This document shows, one piece after another, positions 36,945 to 46,066 of a stretch of 64,000 bases of DNA. This DNA comes from Pseudobutyrivibrio xylanivorans (GTDB taxonomy: Bacteria > Bacillota > Clostridia > Lachnospirales > Lachnospiraceae), in the NCBI RefSeq assembly GCF_010906925.1, contig NZ_VTVE01000003.1, positions 1 through 64,000 of the forward strand. The letters are read 5' to 3'. Made by a program: the position numbers and the translations under genes. Below the pieces are notes generated by a model. That model did not search any database and was not told the origin of the DNA. It was given only the letters and a program-made list of their open reading frames with translations. Position 1 is the first letter of the stretch; each line of letters opens with the position of its first letter.

Positions 36945-37934
36945 TTAATTGTTAATTACTTTCTTTATACGAATATCCTCGCCTATTAGTTTGAGAACGT
37001 CATAGTTAGAGAATACTCTAGAAGTAATGCGTTCACTGTAAGTGTCCCTCATCTCTTCAAATGAGAGATTAGTAGAAATGATAGTGGATTTGTTCCTAAG
37101 GAGTCTCTCATTGAGACACTGGAATAATCTCGCTGTAGTAAAAGAATTCTGGAACTCAGTTCCTAAATCATCAATTATCAATAAATCACAATCAAAAATC
37201 TGGTCGTGAATGTCTGCTACATCAGCGTTTTTCTTGAAAGTTTGCTCCTCGAAAACGCGGAAAAGTTCGAAGGCTGTAAAGTAGATTACAGATACGCCAT
37301 CGTCCAAAAGTGCCTTAGCAATACAGTTAGAAAGGAAAGTCTTTCCGCAACCCGTCTGCCCAAGCAACAAGAGATTACCACCTTTTTCTTTAAAATTCTG
37401 CACAAAGTTTTTAGCTCTTTCTAGGGCTATTTGTGCAGTGGCACGGGCGCTAACCTCAGAATTACCCTCAAAATAGTTTTCGTCGTATACATTTAAGTCA
37501 TAAAAATCAAAGTTTTCCTTTGAAAGGATATTGCTGATGTTAGATTGCTTGTAAATGATATTAATGGCTGCCTGCTTGAAGCAATGGCAACGCTTACCAT
37601 TGATGAAACCAGTATCCTTACAATCAGGACAATCGTAAGGAGGCTCTAAATAGTCAACAGGAAATCCATGTGATAAAAGAAGGGATTCTCTGCGCTCTTT
37701 GAGCTCGTTAAGGCGGCGCTTTGACTCAGCTGCTGCCTCTGATACATCTTTTCCATCTAGTATTGCTGTGATAGAAGTAACTGAAACGGAAGAAGCCTCT
37801 GCGTCAAGTTCGGCAAGGGCTGGGATGGCCTCGTACACTTCATCTGTACGATATGAAACAATTTGGTTGTTACGTGACTGCTTATGATTATATTGGCGCA
37901 TAAGCGCATCATATTGTTCGTTTGATAATGCCAT
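36945..37934 (-). CDS. DnaC/DnaI-like helicase loader ATPase
   Basis: A 329-residue AAA+ ATPase that probably loads the replicative helicase. The N-terminal region ends with a zinc-binding cluster CPDCKDTG..KRCHCF (about residues 120-137). Walker A is GQTGCGKT (about 193-200), Walker B is LLIIDDLGTE and a sensor STNLSF follows, as in DnaI/DnaC. A strong GGGGGAG site precedes the ATG. The DnaD-like gene lies 24 nt upstream, giving a replication-initiation operon with the order seen in other clostridia. Confidence 0.88.
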   Translation of the reverse strand: MALSNEQYDALMRQYNHKQSRNNQIVSYRTDEVYEAIPALAELDAEASSVSVTSITAILDGKDVSEAAAESKRRLNELKERRESLLLSHGFPVDYLEPPYDCPDCKDTGFINGKRCHCFKQAAINIIYKQSNISNILSKENFDFYDLNVYDENYFEGNSEVSARATAQIALERAKNFVQNFKEKGGNLLLLGQTGCGKTFLSNCIAKALLDDGVSVIYFTAFELFRVFEEQTFKKNADVADIHDQIFDCDLLIIDDLGTEFQNSFTTARLFQCLNERLLRNKSTIISTNLSFEEMRDTYSERITSRVFSNYDVLKLIGEDIRIKKVINN

Positions 37935-37958
37935 TTTTCTTCTCCCCCTTTATGAAAT

Positions 37959-39071
37959 CTAGTACCCCAATAACTTCTTCTCCAGAGCCTCATAGTTGTA
38001 ATCGCGCTCTGTAAAATTCTTGAATTTGTTGTTAGTAGGCTTTGACTTAGCTGTAGTAGCAGAAGTCTGACGAGCCTTTGCAAAAGAATCCTTTGCTGAG
38101 TTCTTTGCCTGGAAGTCCTCATCAAGCTTAGCAATGTCATCTAAGCTCTTAACAGATGCTTTGTACCATTTAGTAAGAATAGAGTCCGCATACTTAAATG
38201 ATGGTCTATTAGTCTGTGAGATTGTTCTAGAGCAAGCCTCGCAAATAATATCTAAACTAAGACTATATGTGTTAGCCCATTTATCAATATAGTTGAGCTC
38301 AGACTCAACCAAATCTCTTCCTGAGATGCCCATGGCCCTTTTGATGCCATAGACAGTGTTGTTTCTGTCGGCGCTAGTCTTTCTGGCAGCCTCGACTGTG
38401 GTGATACCGTCCTCTGCCCAGTTTCTGGCAACAGTATCCATGTAGTGGAAGCTAGTGTGACCGCCGTCGATGCATGTCTCGATAAGATACTGAATCAAAT
38501 CTGGAGTCATGTGTAAGCTGTCGTACCAGAAAAGTAAAGTAGTTGTATCGCTAGTAGAAAGTGGACGACCAAGATAAGTCTGAGTAACGAAAAGCAAATC
38601 GCTAACGTCGGCCTCTTCCTTGAAAGCCTTTAATTCGTCAGGGCTGTAATTTGGTCGTACAACCTCTAGCTTGTTTGTTTTATTAGTGATAGGTGATGGA
38701 TTATGATCTGGTGCGCTAGCAACAAATGGGCTAGCACACGCAGCATAATCAGCTTGTGGTGCAGAATCGAAGGTGTTCGCATCCACTAAACAGATTCCTG
38801 AAAGCTCATTATCTGAAGAATATTCAAGATGAAGCAGGCCCACTTTCTCCCAATAAGTGAAAGCTCGCATTACGTCTTTTTCTGTGTGGTCTAAGCAGTC
38901 CGCCAACTGCTCGATGGAAAATTCGTACCCATCTTTATTTAGACAACGAAGTAGATAAAGGTAAGTCTTGACGTATTCCCCATTGGCATCTTTCATGAAA
39001 TCATCAATAAAAGTATTAGAAACACAAGTAAAACCCGAGTTATTACTAGTGTGCAACATGATGTCAGCCAT
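37959..39071 (-). CDS. DnaD-like replication protein with two DnaD domains
   Basis: A 370-residue primosome protein. The N-terminus resembles the DnaD winged helix (QLADCLDHTEKDVMRAFTYW, about residues 60-80). Two DnaD/DnaB_2-type domains follow, each ending with the YxxxI/VxxxW pattern: FHYMDTVARNW and FKYADSILTKW. DnaD-type proteins remodel origin DNA and recruit the helicase loader, whose gene is next. The start at 39071 is chosen because GAGGAGAGG lies 8 nt before ATG; the open frame runs 54 codons further upstream through the promoter and is not coding there. Confidence 0.85.
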   Translation of the reverse strand: MADIMLHTSNNSGFTCVSNTFIDDFMKDANGEYVKTYLYLLRCLNKDGYEFSIEQLADCLDHTEKDVMRAFTYWEKVGLLHLEYSSDNELSGICLVDANTFDSAPQADYAACASPFVASAPDHNPSPITNKTNKLEVVRPNYSPDELKAFKEEADVSDLLFVTQTYLGRPLSTSDTTTLLFWYDSLHMTPDLIQYLIETCIDGGHTSFHYMDTVARNWAEDGITTVEAARKTSADRNNTVYGIKRAMGISGRDLVESELNYIDKWANTYSLSLDIICEACSRTISQTNRPSFKYADSILTKWYKASVKSLDDIAKLDEDFQAKNSAKDSFAKARQTSATTAKSKPTNNKFKNFTERDYNYEALEKKLLGY

Positions 39072-39102
39072 AAAATTATCCTCTCCTCGTAACTTGAGGC
39101 AA

Positions 39103-39108
39103 ATTATA
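39103..39108 (-). promoter_or_regulatory. -10 box of the dnaD-dnaI promoter
   Basis: On the minus strand a consensus TATAAT lies 32 nt before the DnaD-like start codon. The -35 region is weak, which would fit an activator- or repressor-controlled promoter. The DnaA boxes begin ~70 nt upstream of it. Confidence 0.4.
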
Positions 39109-39177
39109 TCAAAGGATGAGCAAAAAGAAAAGGGCATGACCCCCGCAAAGCCTTGTAAATAAAGGGTTTGTGAGAAT

Positions 39178-39282
39178 TGTGGACAATGTGGATAACCCGT
39201 ATACTTACCATAAAAAAGGCAAAAAAAATCCACATTTAGGTCAAGGGAAAAACCCCTTGAAAAATGTGGATAATGTGGATAA
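39178..39282 (-). promoter_or_regulatory. Four DnaA boxes in two abutting pairs
   Basis: On the minus strand TTATCCACA, the consensus DnaA box, occurs at 39187-39195, 39265-39273 and 39274-39282, and TTGTCCACA (one change) at 39178-39186. The boxes of each pair touch without a gap, and all four point the same way. They lie between the murC stop and the promoter of the dnaD-dnaI operon. Part of the third box is also in the murC terminator stem. DnaA titration or control of the replication operon is inferred. Confidence 0.55.
39221..39271 (-). terminator. Terminator of murC with long composite stem
   Basis: Outer stem ATCCACATTT with AAATGTGGAT and inner stem TCAAGGG with CCCTTGA enclose a 6-nt loop. 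Eight A at 39221-39228 read as a T-run on the minus strand, directly after the stem. It begins ~12 nt after the murC stop. Confidence 0.75.
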
Positions 39283-40662
39283 CTATTTGTTAAGTAGGTT
39301 TTCGCCTACTAAATACACGTCTCCGGCGCCCATAGTTATCAACAGGTCATTGTTAATAAGATTTTTTTCTAAAAATTTTTCACAGGCATCGAATGAACCT
39401 AAATAATGTACCTCTGTGCCTAACTTTTCTATTCTATCTGCAATGTCTTTTGCGCTGACGCCATAGATATCTGGCTCTCTAGCTGGATAGATATCTGCAA
39501 GAACAACCATGTCTGCTGCTGAAAGTGCCTGAGCAAAATCATCAAGGAAGCTCAATGTTCTGGTGTATGTGTGAGACTGGAAGCAAACAATTAATCTACC
39601 GTGAGGATAGTTCTTGGCAGCTGCAAGGCTAGCCTTAATCTCTGTTGGGTGATGAGCATAGTCATCAATAACTGTAGCCCCATTAAAAGTACCCTTGTAT
39701 TCGAAGCGGCGATGAGCGCCACCGAACTTAGCAAGGCCTGCGATAATGTGCTTGTAATCAATACCCATCTCAAGGCAAAGAGCTATAGCAGAAAGGGCAT
39801 TGCTTATGTTGTGATCGCCAGGTACGTTAAGAGATACTCTCTCAAGAGGTGTGCCATTAAATACAGGAGTGAAGCTAGCATAGCCCTTTTCATTATATGA
39901 AATATCAGAAGGGACCATATTAGCATCGCCCTTAAGTGCGTAAGTGATTACCTTGCATTTAACATCCTGAGTGAAGTAGTTAACATCATCTATTTCATTA
40001 TTAATGATAAGTACACCGTCAGCAGATGTGTTTTCCGCAAATTTCTTAAATGAAGCGCGAACATTTTCAAGGTTCTTGAAGAAATCAAGATGATCTGCTT
40101 CTACATTTAAGATAATGTTGTATTTAGGGAAAAATGAGTGATAGCTGTTAGTATACTCACATGCTTCCGTAATAAAGATATCACTGTCGCCAACATGAAC
40201 GTTGCTGTGGATGGCATCCAAAATACCGCCAACAGAAATAGTTGGGTCACTTGCCGTCTCAAGGAGAATCTGGCTGACCATGGAAGTGGTAGTAGTCTTG
40301 CCGTGTGTTCCAGCAACTGTGATAGAGCGACTGTAGTTCTCCATAATTTCGCCAAGTAGCTCGGCTCTAGTAAGCATTGGCTTGCCAGAGGCCTTAGCAG
40401 CCTTGAACTCTGGATTATCCTCGTGGATTGCAGCAGTGTATACGATTAGATCGATATCATCTGTAATATTAGCTGCAGCCTGTGGATAATTAATATTAGC
40501 TCCAAGGGCACTTAAATGCTCTGTGAGCTCTGATGATGCACGGTCAGATCCTGAAATAGTAAATCCGGCACCAAGTAATATCTCAGCTAAACCACTCATA
40601 CTGATGCCGCCAATTCCTATAAAATGAACGTGAATCTTGTCGTTAAAGTTTATTTTGTACAT
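39283..40662 (-). CDS. murC: UDP-N-acetylmuramate-L-alanine ligase
   Basis: A 459-residue cytosolic Mur ligase that adds L-Ala to UDP-MurNAc with ATP, the first amino-acid step of peptidoglycan precursor synthesis. The N-terminal Rossmann motif FIGIGGISMSGLAEIL, the ATP loop AGTHGKTTTT (about residues 117-126), the central EACEY and NHAD-like region, and DDYAHHP are all seen. The length is normal. AGGAAGA stands before the ATG. It is transcribed alone, ending in the composite terminator before the dnaD region. Confidence 0.94.
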   Translation of the reverse strand: MYKINFNDKIHVHFIGIGGISMSGLAEILLGAGFTISGSDRASSELTEHLSALGANINYPQAAANITDDIDLIVYTAAIHEDNPEFKAAKASGKPMLTRAELLGEIMENYSRSITVAGTHGKTTTTSMVSQILLETASDPTISVGGILDAIHSNVHVGDSDIFITEACEYTNSYHSFFPKYNIILNVEADHLDFFKNLENVRASFKKFAENTSADGVLIINNEIDDVNYFTQDVKCKVITYALKGDANMVPSDISYNEKGYASFTPVFNGTPLERVSLNVPGDHNISNALSAIALCLEMGIDYKHIIAGLAKFGGAHRRFEYKGTFNGATVIDDYAHHPTEIKASLAAAKNYPHGRLIVCFQSHTYTRTLSFLDDFAQALSAADMVVLADIYPAREPDIYGVSAKDIADRIEKLGTEVHYLGSFDACEKFLEKNLINNDLLITMGAGDVYLVGENLLNK

Positions 40663-40838
40663 TTCAAATCTTCTTCCTTATATTTTAATAAGTAGTAAAA
40701 AAATCCAACATATCAACATTACCCCCAATTGGATTTAGTTTCAAGAGTTTTATTGTGCTATTTTAGCAAAACATTTAGTGAAGTTTACTTCAAATTGTCT
40801 AACAATTAACAATCCTTTCGTAAAAATTATGAATATTA

Positions 40839-40867
40839 TTGCGTGCAATTGAACACTTTGTTATACT
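40839..40867 (+). promoter_or_regulatory. Possible promoter of the glgC-glgD operon
   Basis: TTGCGT (40839-40844) and TATACT (40862-40867) are 17 nt apart. The -35 matches at three of six positions. The rest of the 318-bp gap between murC and glgC (40663-40980) is AT-rich, and I see no gene or strong hairpin in it. Confidence 0.4.
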
Positions 40868-40980
40868 AAATGCATAAGATTGTGAATTTCTTTAGGGATT
40901 TGCGTGATTAGGGGGAGTTCTTAGGGGTTTTTATATGGGGACATCCCTCATTGACAGCATGAGAAAGGCAGATGATAGGG

Positions 40981-42255
40981 ATGATTAGAAAAGAAATGAT
41001 CGCAATGCTTCTTGCTGGCGGGCAGGGGAGCCGCCTGGGCGTGTTGACGTCAGACGTAGCAAAGCCAGCAGTCTCTTTCGGAGGAAAGTATAGGATTATC
41101 GATTTTCCTCTTTCAAACTGTATCAATTCGGGGATTGATACCGTTGGCGTTCTAACTCAGTATCAGCCGCTGGTCCTAAATTCTCATATTGGAATTGGTA
41201 TTCCATGGGATTTGGACAGAAATAATGGTGGTGTAACAGTACTTCCACCATATGAAAAGAGCGATACAAGTGAGTGGTATTCCGGAACGGCCAATGCTAT
41301 TTTCCAGAACATTAAATACATGGAGAATTATAATCCAGAGTATGTGCTTATCCTTTCAGGTGACCACATATATAAGATGGATTATGAGGCCATGCTTGAT
41401 TTTCATAAAGCAAAGGGTGCAGATGTAACTATTGCCGTTATTCCTGTGCCAATTGAAGAAGCTTCAAGATTTGGTGTAGTTATTACTGATGATGAAAAGC
41501 GCATCAGTGAATTTGAGGAGAAACCTCCTCAGCCACGAAGCAATCTTGCTTCCATGGGTATCTACATTTTCAGCTGGAAGGCTCTTAAGGAATCACTTTT
41601 AGCACTTAAGGATCAGAGCAATTGTGATTTTGGTAAGCACGTGCTTCCTTATCTTCACGAGAAGGGCTCACCGATGTATGCTTATGAGTTCAACAGCTAT
41701 TGGAAGGATGTTGGAACCCTTGGCTCATATTGGGAAGCCAATATGGAGCTTATTGATTTGATTCCAGAGTTTAACTTATATGAAGAGTTCTGGAAGATAT
41801 ACACCAATCAAAATATTATCGAGCCACAGTTTGTTGCTAGTTCAGCAGTGGTTGAAAAGGCAATTATAGGAGCTGGTGCTCAGATATATGGAGAGGTTTA
41901 TAACTCAGTACTTGGTGCTGGTGTTGTAATAGAAGAAGGAACAGTTATCCGCGATTCAATTATTATGGAAGGTGTTACCATCGGTAAGAATTGCGTGATA
42001 GACAAATCGATTATCGCCGAGAATACGGTAGTAGGCGAAGGCACAGGAATAGGTCAAGGAGAAGAGGCACCTAGCAAGTTGAATGCCAGCATATATGGAT
42101 TTGGTCTTGCGGTTATAGGTGAGAATTCAACTATTCCAGCCCATGTAACTATTGGAAAAAATACAGCTATCAAAGGCGAGACTAGCGATGCAGATTATCC
42201 TGACGGACAGCTGGCTAGTGGCGGCTACATTATCAAGGCAGGTGATCGATTATGA
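40981..42255 (+). CDS. glgC: Glucose-1-phosphate adenylyltransferase
   Basis: A 424-residue ADP-glucose pyrophosphorylase, the first committed step of glycogen synthesis. The N-terminal [20 protein letters not shown], the [15 protein letters not shown] phosphate-binding segment, the catalytic GDHIYKMDY and a left-handed beta-helix C-terminus of hexapeptide repeats are visible. The start at 40981 is preferred because family members begin just before KEMIAM; ATG 40972 is also possible and would add three residues. It overlaps glgD by 4 nt (ATGA). Stored glycogen suits a gut fermenter facing feast and famine. Confidence 0.92.
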   Translation: MIRKEMIAMLLAGGQGSRLGVLTSDVAKPAVSFGGKYRIIDFPLSNCINSGIDTVGVLTQYQPLVLNSHIGIGIPWDLDRNNGGVTVLPPYEKSDTSEWYSGTANAIFQNIKYMENYNPEYVLILSGDHIYKMDYEAMLDFHKAKGADVTIAVIPVPIEEASRFGVVITDDEKRISEFEEKPPQPRSNLASMGIYIFSWKALKESLLALKDQSNCDFGKHVLPYLHEKGSPMYAYEFNSYWKDVGTLGSYWEANMELIDLIPEFNLYEEFWKIYTNQNIIEPQFVASSAVVEKAIIGAGAQIYGEVYNSVLGAGVVIEEGTVIRDSIIMEGVTIGKNCVIDKSIIAENTVVGEGTGIGQGEEAPSKLNASIYGFGLAVIGENSTIPAHVTIGKNTAIKGETSDADYPDGQLASGGYIIKAGDRL

Positions 42256-43385
42256 AAGCATTAGGAATTATACTAGCGGGTGGAAACTCAAGCAGAATGC
42301 AGCAGCTCACCGATAAGAGAGCCATTGCTGCTATGCCAATAGGAGGCAGCTACAGATGTATCGATTTTGTCCTTTCGAATATGACAAACTCGCACATACA
42401 GACAGTTGCCGTACTTTCACAGTACAATGCAAGATCTCTTAACGAGCATCTTAATTCGTCAAAATGGTGGAACTTTGGTAGAAAACAGGGAGGTCTCTTC
42501 CTATTTACTCCAACAGTTACTACTAATAATAGTTGGTGGTATAGAGGAACCGCAGATGCCATTTGGCAAAATATTGATTTCTTAAAGAAAAGACATGAGC
42601 CTTATGTTATTATAGCAAGTGGTGATTGTGTTTATAAATTAGATTTCAACAAGGTTCTTGATTATCACATTGCTAAGCAAGCCGACATTACAGTGGTCTG
42701 CGCTAAGTTGCCAGAGGGTGACGATATTAACCGCTACGGAGTAGTGGAAATGGATAGAGATGGCAGAATATTGGAATTCGAGGAGAAGCCAATGGTTGCC
42801 AAATCAGACATTGTTTCAGCAGGCGTATATGTAATTAGGCGAAGAGCTCTCATTGATTTGCTTGAAGAATGCAACAAAGAGGGCAGATACAATTTTGTTA
42901 CAGACATTCTCATAAGATACAAGAGCATGAAGAGAATCTATGGATATCGCATGGAAGGCTATTGGGCTAACATAGCTGACGTAGATAGCTACTTCAAGGC
43001 AAACATGGATTTCTTACGCAAGGATGTTAGAGATAGTTTCTTCCATACAGAGCCAGGAGTTTTTTCAAAGACTCACGACCTGCCACCTGCAAAATACAAT
43101 TCAGGCTCGCGGGTTTCAAATTCTCTGATAGCAGGAGGATGTATTATCAATAGCACAGTAGAGAATTCTGTACTGTTTAAGAAAGCGTTCGTTGGCAACA
43201 ATTCAGTTGTTAAGAATTGTGTCATCTTGAACGGAGCATACATAGGGGACAACGTGCACGTAGAAAATTGCATTGTTGAAAGCCATGAGACATTGCTCAG
43301 CGGATCCACATATATTGGGGAAAATGGAATCCGCATAGTAACCGGAAACAAGAATCGATACGACATGCCAGTTGGGGAGGTATAA
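42252..43385 (+). CDS. glgD: Glucose-1-phosphate adenylyltransferase regulatory subunit
   Basis: A 377-residue paralogue of GlgC, known in Bacillus-type operons as the non-catalytic or modulating subunit of a GlgC/GlgD heterotetramer. The nucleotide loop is [13 protein letters not shown], so Gly-Gln-Gly of GlgC is changed, and the GDH catalytic motif appears as GDCVYKLDF. The terminal beta-helix is present. The ATG overlaps the glgC stop, indicating coupled translation. The altered loop agrees with a regulatory role. Confidence 0.9.
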   Translation: MKALGIILAGGNSSRMQQLTDKRAIAAMPIGGSYRCIDFVLSNMTNSHIQTVAVLSQYNARSLNEHLNSSKWWNFGRKQGGLFLFTPTVTTNNSWWYRGTADAIWQNIDFLKKRHEPYVIIASGDCVYKLDFNKVLDYHIAKQADITVVCAKLPEGDDINRYGVVEMDRDGRILEFEEKPMVAKSDIVSAGVYVIRRRALIDLLEECNKEGRYNFVTDILIRYKSMKRIYGYRMEGYWANIADVDSYFKANMDFLRKDVRDSFFHTEPGVFSKTHDLPPAKYNSGSRVSNSLIAGGCIINSTVENSVLFKKAFVGNNSVVKNCVILNGAYIGDNVHVENCIVESHETLLSGSTYIGENGIRIVTGNKNRYDMPVGEV

Positions 43386-43389
43386 CACA

Positions 43390-43650
43390 ATGCAAATTAC
43401 AGACATTAGAATTCGCAAAATTGAGAAGGAAGGCAAAATGAAAGCGGTTGTTTCAGTAACAATCGACGAGGAATTTGTAATTCACGACATCAAGATTATT
43501 GAAGGAGATAAGGGACTCTTTATCGCTATGCCATCAAGACGTGGTTCAGAGGGCGGCTATAAAGACATTGCACATCCTATTCGCTCTACCACAAGAGAGC
43601 AGATGCAGACAATGATTCTTAATAAATATAAGGAAGAGTTCCCAGAGTAG
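43390..43650 (+). CDS. spoVG: SpoVG family RNA-binding regulator
   Basis: An 86-residue SpoVG protein. The conserved ITDIRIRKI, the central [14 protein letters not shown] and [10 protein letters not shown] are all present, with the usual length. In other Firmicutes SpoVG affects septation, sporulation and virulence gene expression and binds RNA or DNA. The ATG at 43390 follows GGGGAGG by 9 nt; an upstream ATG at 43372 lies within glgD and is not needed. It sits between glgD and pth and is probably read from the same transcript. Confidence 0.92.
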   Translation: MQITDIRIRKIEKEGKMKAVVSVTIDEEFVIHDIKIIEGDKGLFIAMPSRRGSEGGYKDIAHPIRSTTREQMQTMILNKYKEEFPE

Positions 43651-43655
43651 GATTT

Positions 43656-44231
43656 ATGTTTTTAATTGTTGGTCTAGGCAACCCAGAGAGGAAGTACGAA
43701 GGAACCAGACATAATGTAGGCTTTGAAGCTATAGATGTCATTTCTAAAAAATATGGAATAGAAGTCAACCAAAAAGAGCAAAAAGGCTTGGTTGGCAAAG
43801 GCATGATAAATGGCTACAAAGTTATTCTGGTAAAGCCTCAGACTTATATGAACCTTAGCGGAGAGTGTGTAGCACCTCTAGCTGATTATTACGATGTGGA
43901 TCCAGAGACAGAGCTAGTTGTGATATCAGACGACGTTTCACTTTCTACTGGCAATATTAGAGTCAGAAAAAAGGGAAGCGCTGGAGGCCATAATGGTCTT
44001 AAAAATATCATTGCTCTTTTAGGCTCTAATGTATTCCCACGTATTAGAGTTGGAGTTGGAGAGTGTACAGATGGGGACATGGTTAGCCATGTGCTTGGTC
44101 GCTACGATGCTGAGGATAGAGAGCGCGTTGACGCGTCAATGGAGAAGGTTTTAGGCGCCGTGGAACTGTTTTTAGCAGGTGAATTAGATGCTGCTATGAA
44201 TAAGTACAACGTTAAAGAAAAGCTTGATTAA
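43656..44231 (+). CDS. pth: Peptidyl-tRNA hydrolase
   Basis: A 191-residue enzyme that releases peptides from prematurely dissociated peptidyl-tRNA. The signature VGLGNPERKYEGTRHNVGFEA gives the N-terminal Asn and catalytic His, followed by KPQTYMNLSG and the DD of VVISDDVSL; GSAGGHNGLKNI is complete. The length is normal. It starts 6 nt after spoVG, and spoVG-pth (often followed by mfd) is a common Firmicute order. Here mfd lies 8 kb downstream, after the pseudopilus genes. Confidence 0.94.
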   Translation: MFLIVGLGNPERKYEGTRHNVGFEAIDVISKKYGIEVNQKEQKGLVGKGMINGYKVILVKPQTYMNLSGECVAPLADYYDVDPETELVVISDDVSLSTGNIRVRKKGSAGGHNGLKNIIALLGSNVFPRIRVGVGECTDGDMVSHVLGRYDAEDRERVDASMEKVLGAVELFLAGELDAAMNKYNVKEKLD

Positions 44232-44236
44232 ATGGT

Positions 44237-44270
44237 AAAGGGCGTATCTTTTATGGATACTGCCCTTTTT
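44237..44270 (+). terminator. Terminator after pth
   Basis: AAGGGC.GTATC pairs with GATAC.GCCCTT around a 7-nt loop with one mismatch, then a T-run. It separates the glg-spoVG-pth unit from the SARP-type regulator. Confidence 0.8.
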
Positions 44271-44370
44271 GTGTGTGTTTTATTATTTACAATATGATAT
44301 AAAAAAATTATACTTTAAAATGTAATGCAAAAAATAACATTATTATCTTGAATAAGAGGGAGATCAGAAG

Positions 44371-45615
44371 TTGGAAAAAAGTATTAAAATCAAAGCAAAG
44401 ATGCTAGGCAATGTTGAAATATCATATCAAGGAAAGCCATTTACAATTGAGCGTAATAACACAACAAAAGTAAATCAGCTGTTTCAGATGTTATTATATT
44501 TTCCTAATGGATTAACTAGGGATCAGATTATGTACAATCTTTTCCATAACGAGGAGATTGCTGATCCATCTAACAGCCTTAGAGCGCTAGTTTTTCGTCT
44601 TAGAAGAGCCCTTCCTAAGGTAGGCCTTCCAGAGGAAGACTATGTATATGTAAAAAGAGGCGTCTACAAAATCAATCCATCAATTGTTGTAGATTGTGAT
44701 GCTATCGCATTTGAGGAGGCAGCCAAAAAGGCATTGGCATGTGAAGATGCCAAAGAACAGCTTCTTCTTTTACAGGCAGCATGTGATATGTACACAGGAG
44801 ATTTTTTGCCAGGACTTAGCGGTTCTGATTGGGTAATCACTGTTCAGGTACGCCTTAAAAAGCTATATGATCGATGCGTAAAGCAGATTTGTGAGCTTTC
44901 CATTGTATCAAAGGATTTCAAGACTGTTTACGAGGTATCCAGCAGAGCAAATAATTTTTATCCTTATGACGGATGGCAGACATATGAGATGCAGGCTTTG
45001 ATTGAGCTTGGTAAGTCAAAGGAAGCTCTTAAGCTTTATGAAGATACAGAGAATCTCATGTTTGAGGAATTAGGCGTTTCTATTTCTCCACAGATGACAA
45101 GACAGTTAGATCTTCTTGGTGGTCAGATTAAAAACAGCACTGACATGATTAGTGAGGTTAAGAAGAATCTCGACACCTCGAAGGAAGACATAGAGGGTGC
45201 CTTCTATTGCACTTATCCTAACTTTGTTGAGAGCTATAGATACATTAAGAGAGTAATTAAGCGTTCTGGTCAGGCTGCATGGCTTATGCTCTGCACTATT
45301 ACAGACGGCAAGGGATTTGCTCTTGATAGTTCAGATAGATTGACAACACTCGCTGAAGAGCTTTCAGAGGCAATTAGATTAGCTGCCCGCGGTGGTGATA
45401 TGTACGCGAGATATTCTAATAATCAGTTTGTAGTGCTATTACTTGACATTACACAGGAGGACTGTGTACTAGTTCAGGCTCGAATTAACGAGAATTTGAG
45501 CAAGGAATCTAGAAAGAGATATATTAAGTACAATGTTGCTCCAGTTAATCTTCAGAGTGCAGGTACAGATGAGGATACAAGAGAGCTTAATGACATGATT
45601 CAAGGAGAAAAGTAA
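44371..45615 (+). CDS. SARP/BTAD-type regulator with degenerate GGDEF-like C-terminus
   Basis: A 414-residue predicted transcription factor. The N-terminal OmpR-like winged helix (about residues 15-105, with SLRALVFRLRRAL) is followed by a bacterial transcriptional activation domain of TPR type (about 110-250), as in Streptomyces SARPs. The last ~130 residues resemble a GGDEF fold, but the signature is NNQF (RYSNNQFVVLL), so diguanylate cyclase activity is unlikely; it could bind a nucleotide or a partner. The start is TTG 44371 after GAGGGAGA. It overlaps the next gene by one base and probably controls this operon. Confidence 0.78.
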   Translation: MEKSIKIKAKMLGNVEISYQGKPFTIERNNTTKVNQLFQMLLYFPNGLTRDQIMYNLFHNEEIADPSNSLRALVFRLRRALPKVGLPEEDYVYVKRGVYKINPSIVVDCDAIAFEEAAKKALACEDAKEQLLLLQAACDMYTGDFLPGLSGSDWVITVQVRLKKLYDRCVKQICELSIVSKDFKTVYEVSSRANNFYPYDGWQTYEMQALIELGKSKEALKLYEDTENLMFEELGVSISPQMTRQLDLLGGQIKNSTDMISEVKKNLDTSKEDIEGAFYCTYPNFVESYRYIKRVIKRSGQAAWLMLCTITDGKGFALDSSDRLTTLAEELSEAIRLAARGGDMYARYSNNQFVVLLLDITQEDCVLVQARINENLSKESRKRYIKYNVAPVNLQSAGTDEDTRELNDMIQGEK

Positions 45616-46040
45616 TGGCAATTTCAGCGAGAATGGGAAGAGCTGCCAATTGCATTGGCATTATTGTCGATAAGCAAGTTGATGGCTTTTCTGGAAGAAT
45701 TACCCATAGATTTCAAAAAGATCCGGTGTTGTTCACAGATTTACCAGAGCTTTTTTGTAGAATAATAGAAGTGCTGGATGGATTGAACTATCCTGCCCGT
45801 AAAATCAACAAAAGACAGTTTAAGGGCTGCAAGGTGCCAGCTAAAAAAATCAAGCTTAAGCAGGGAATGAAACCTTCGATTCCAGTAAAAGACCTTTTAG
45901 GTGGTGAAGAAGGTTTTGTAGTTATGGTAGTTGGTCGTGACAACAGCACGATGCAGGGCGTAGTATATGATTCTGCACTTGATAAAGATTTCAAATTCAA
46001 CGGGGATGTTGAGCTTTATCGAATACTCTACAAAAATTAA
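45615..46040 (+). CDS. Conserved hypothetical protein of the pseudopilus operon
   Basis: A 141-residue basic protein that I do not recognise. It has no signal peptide or membrane helix. The N-terminus MAISARMGRAANCIGIIVDKQ and a Lys-rich middle (about residues 62-85) stand out; the GRIT..F..DPVLF..LPEL segment and the GEEGFVVMVVGRDN.TMQGVV part may form a small beta-rich fold. Its ATG overlaps the stop of the regulator (TAATG), so translation is coupled. The operon position suggests a cytosolic accessory to the regulator or the pilus ATPase. Confidence 0.7.
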   Translation: MAISARMGRAANCIGIIVDKQVDGFSGRITHRFQKDPVLFTDLPELFCRIIEVLDGLNYPARKINKRQFKGCKVPAKKIKLKQGMKPSIPVKDLLGGEEGFVVMVVGRDNSTMQGVVYDSALDKDFKFNGDVELYRILYKN

Positions 46041-46066
46041 ATACTAGGGGACACTGGAGGAAGCAA

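Noticed and set aside
39178-39282. Chromosomal replication origin
   Set aside because: DnaA boxes are present, but there is no dnaA, dnaN, gyrase gene or AT-rich unwinding region nearby, and part of the repeat belongs to a terminator.
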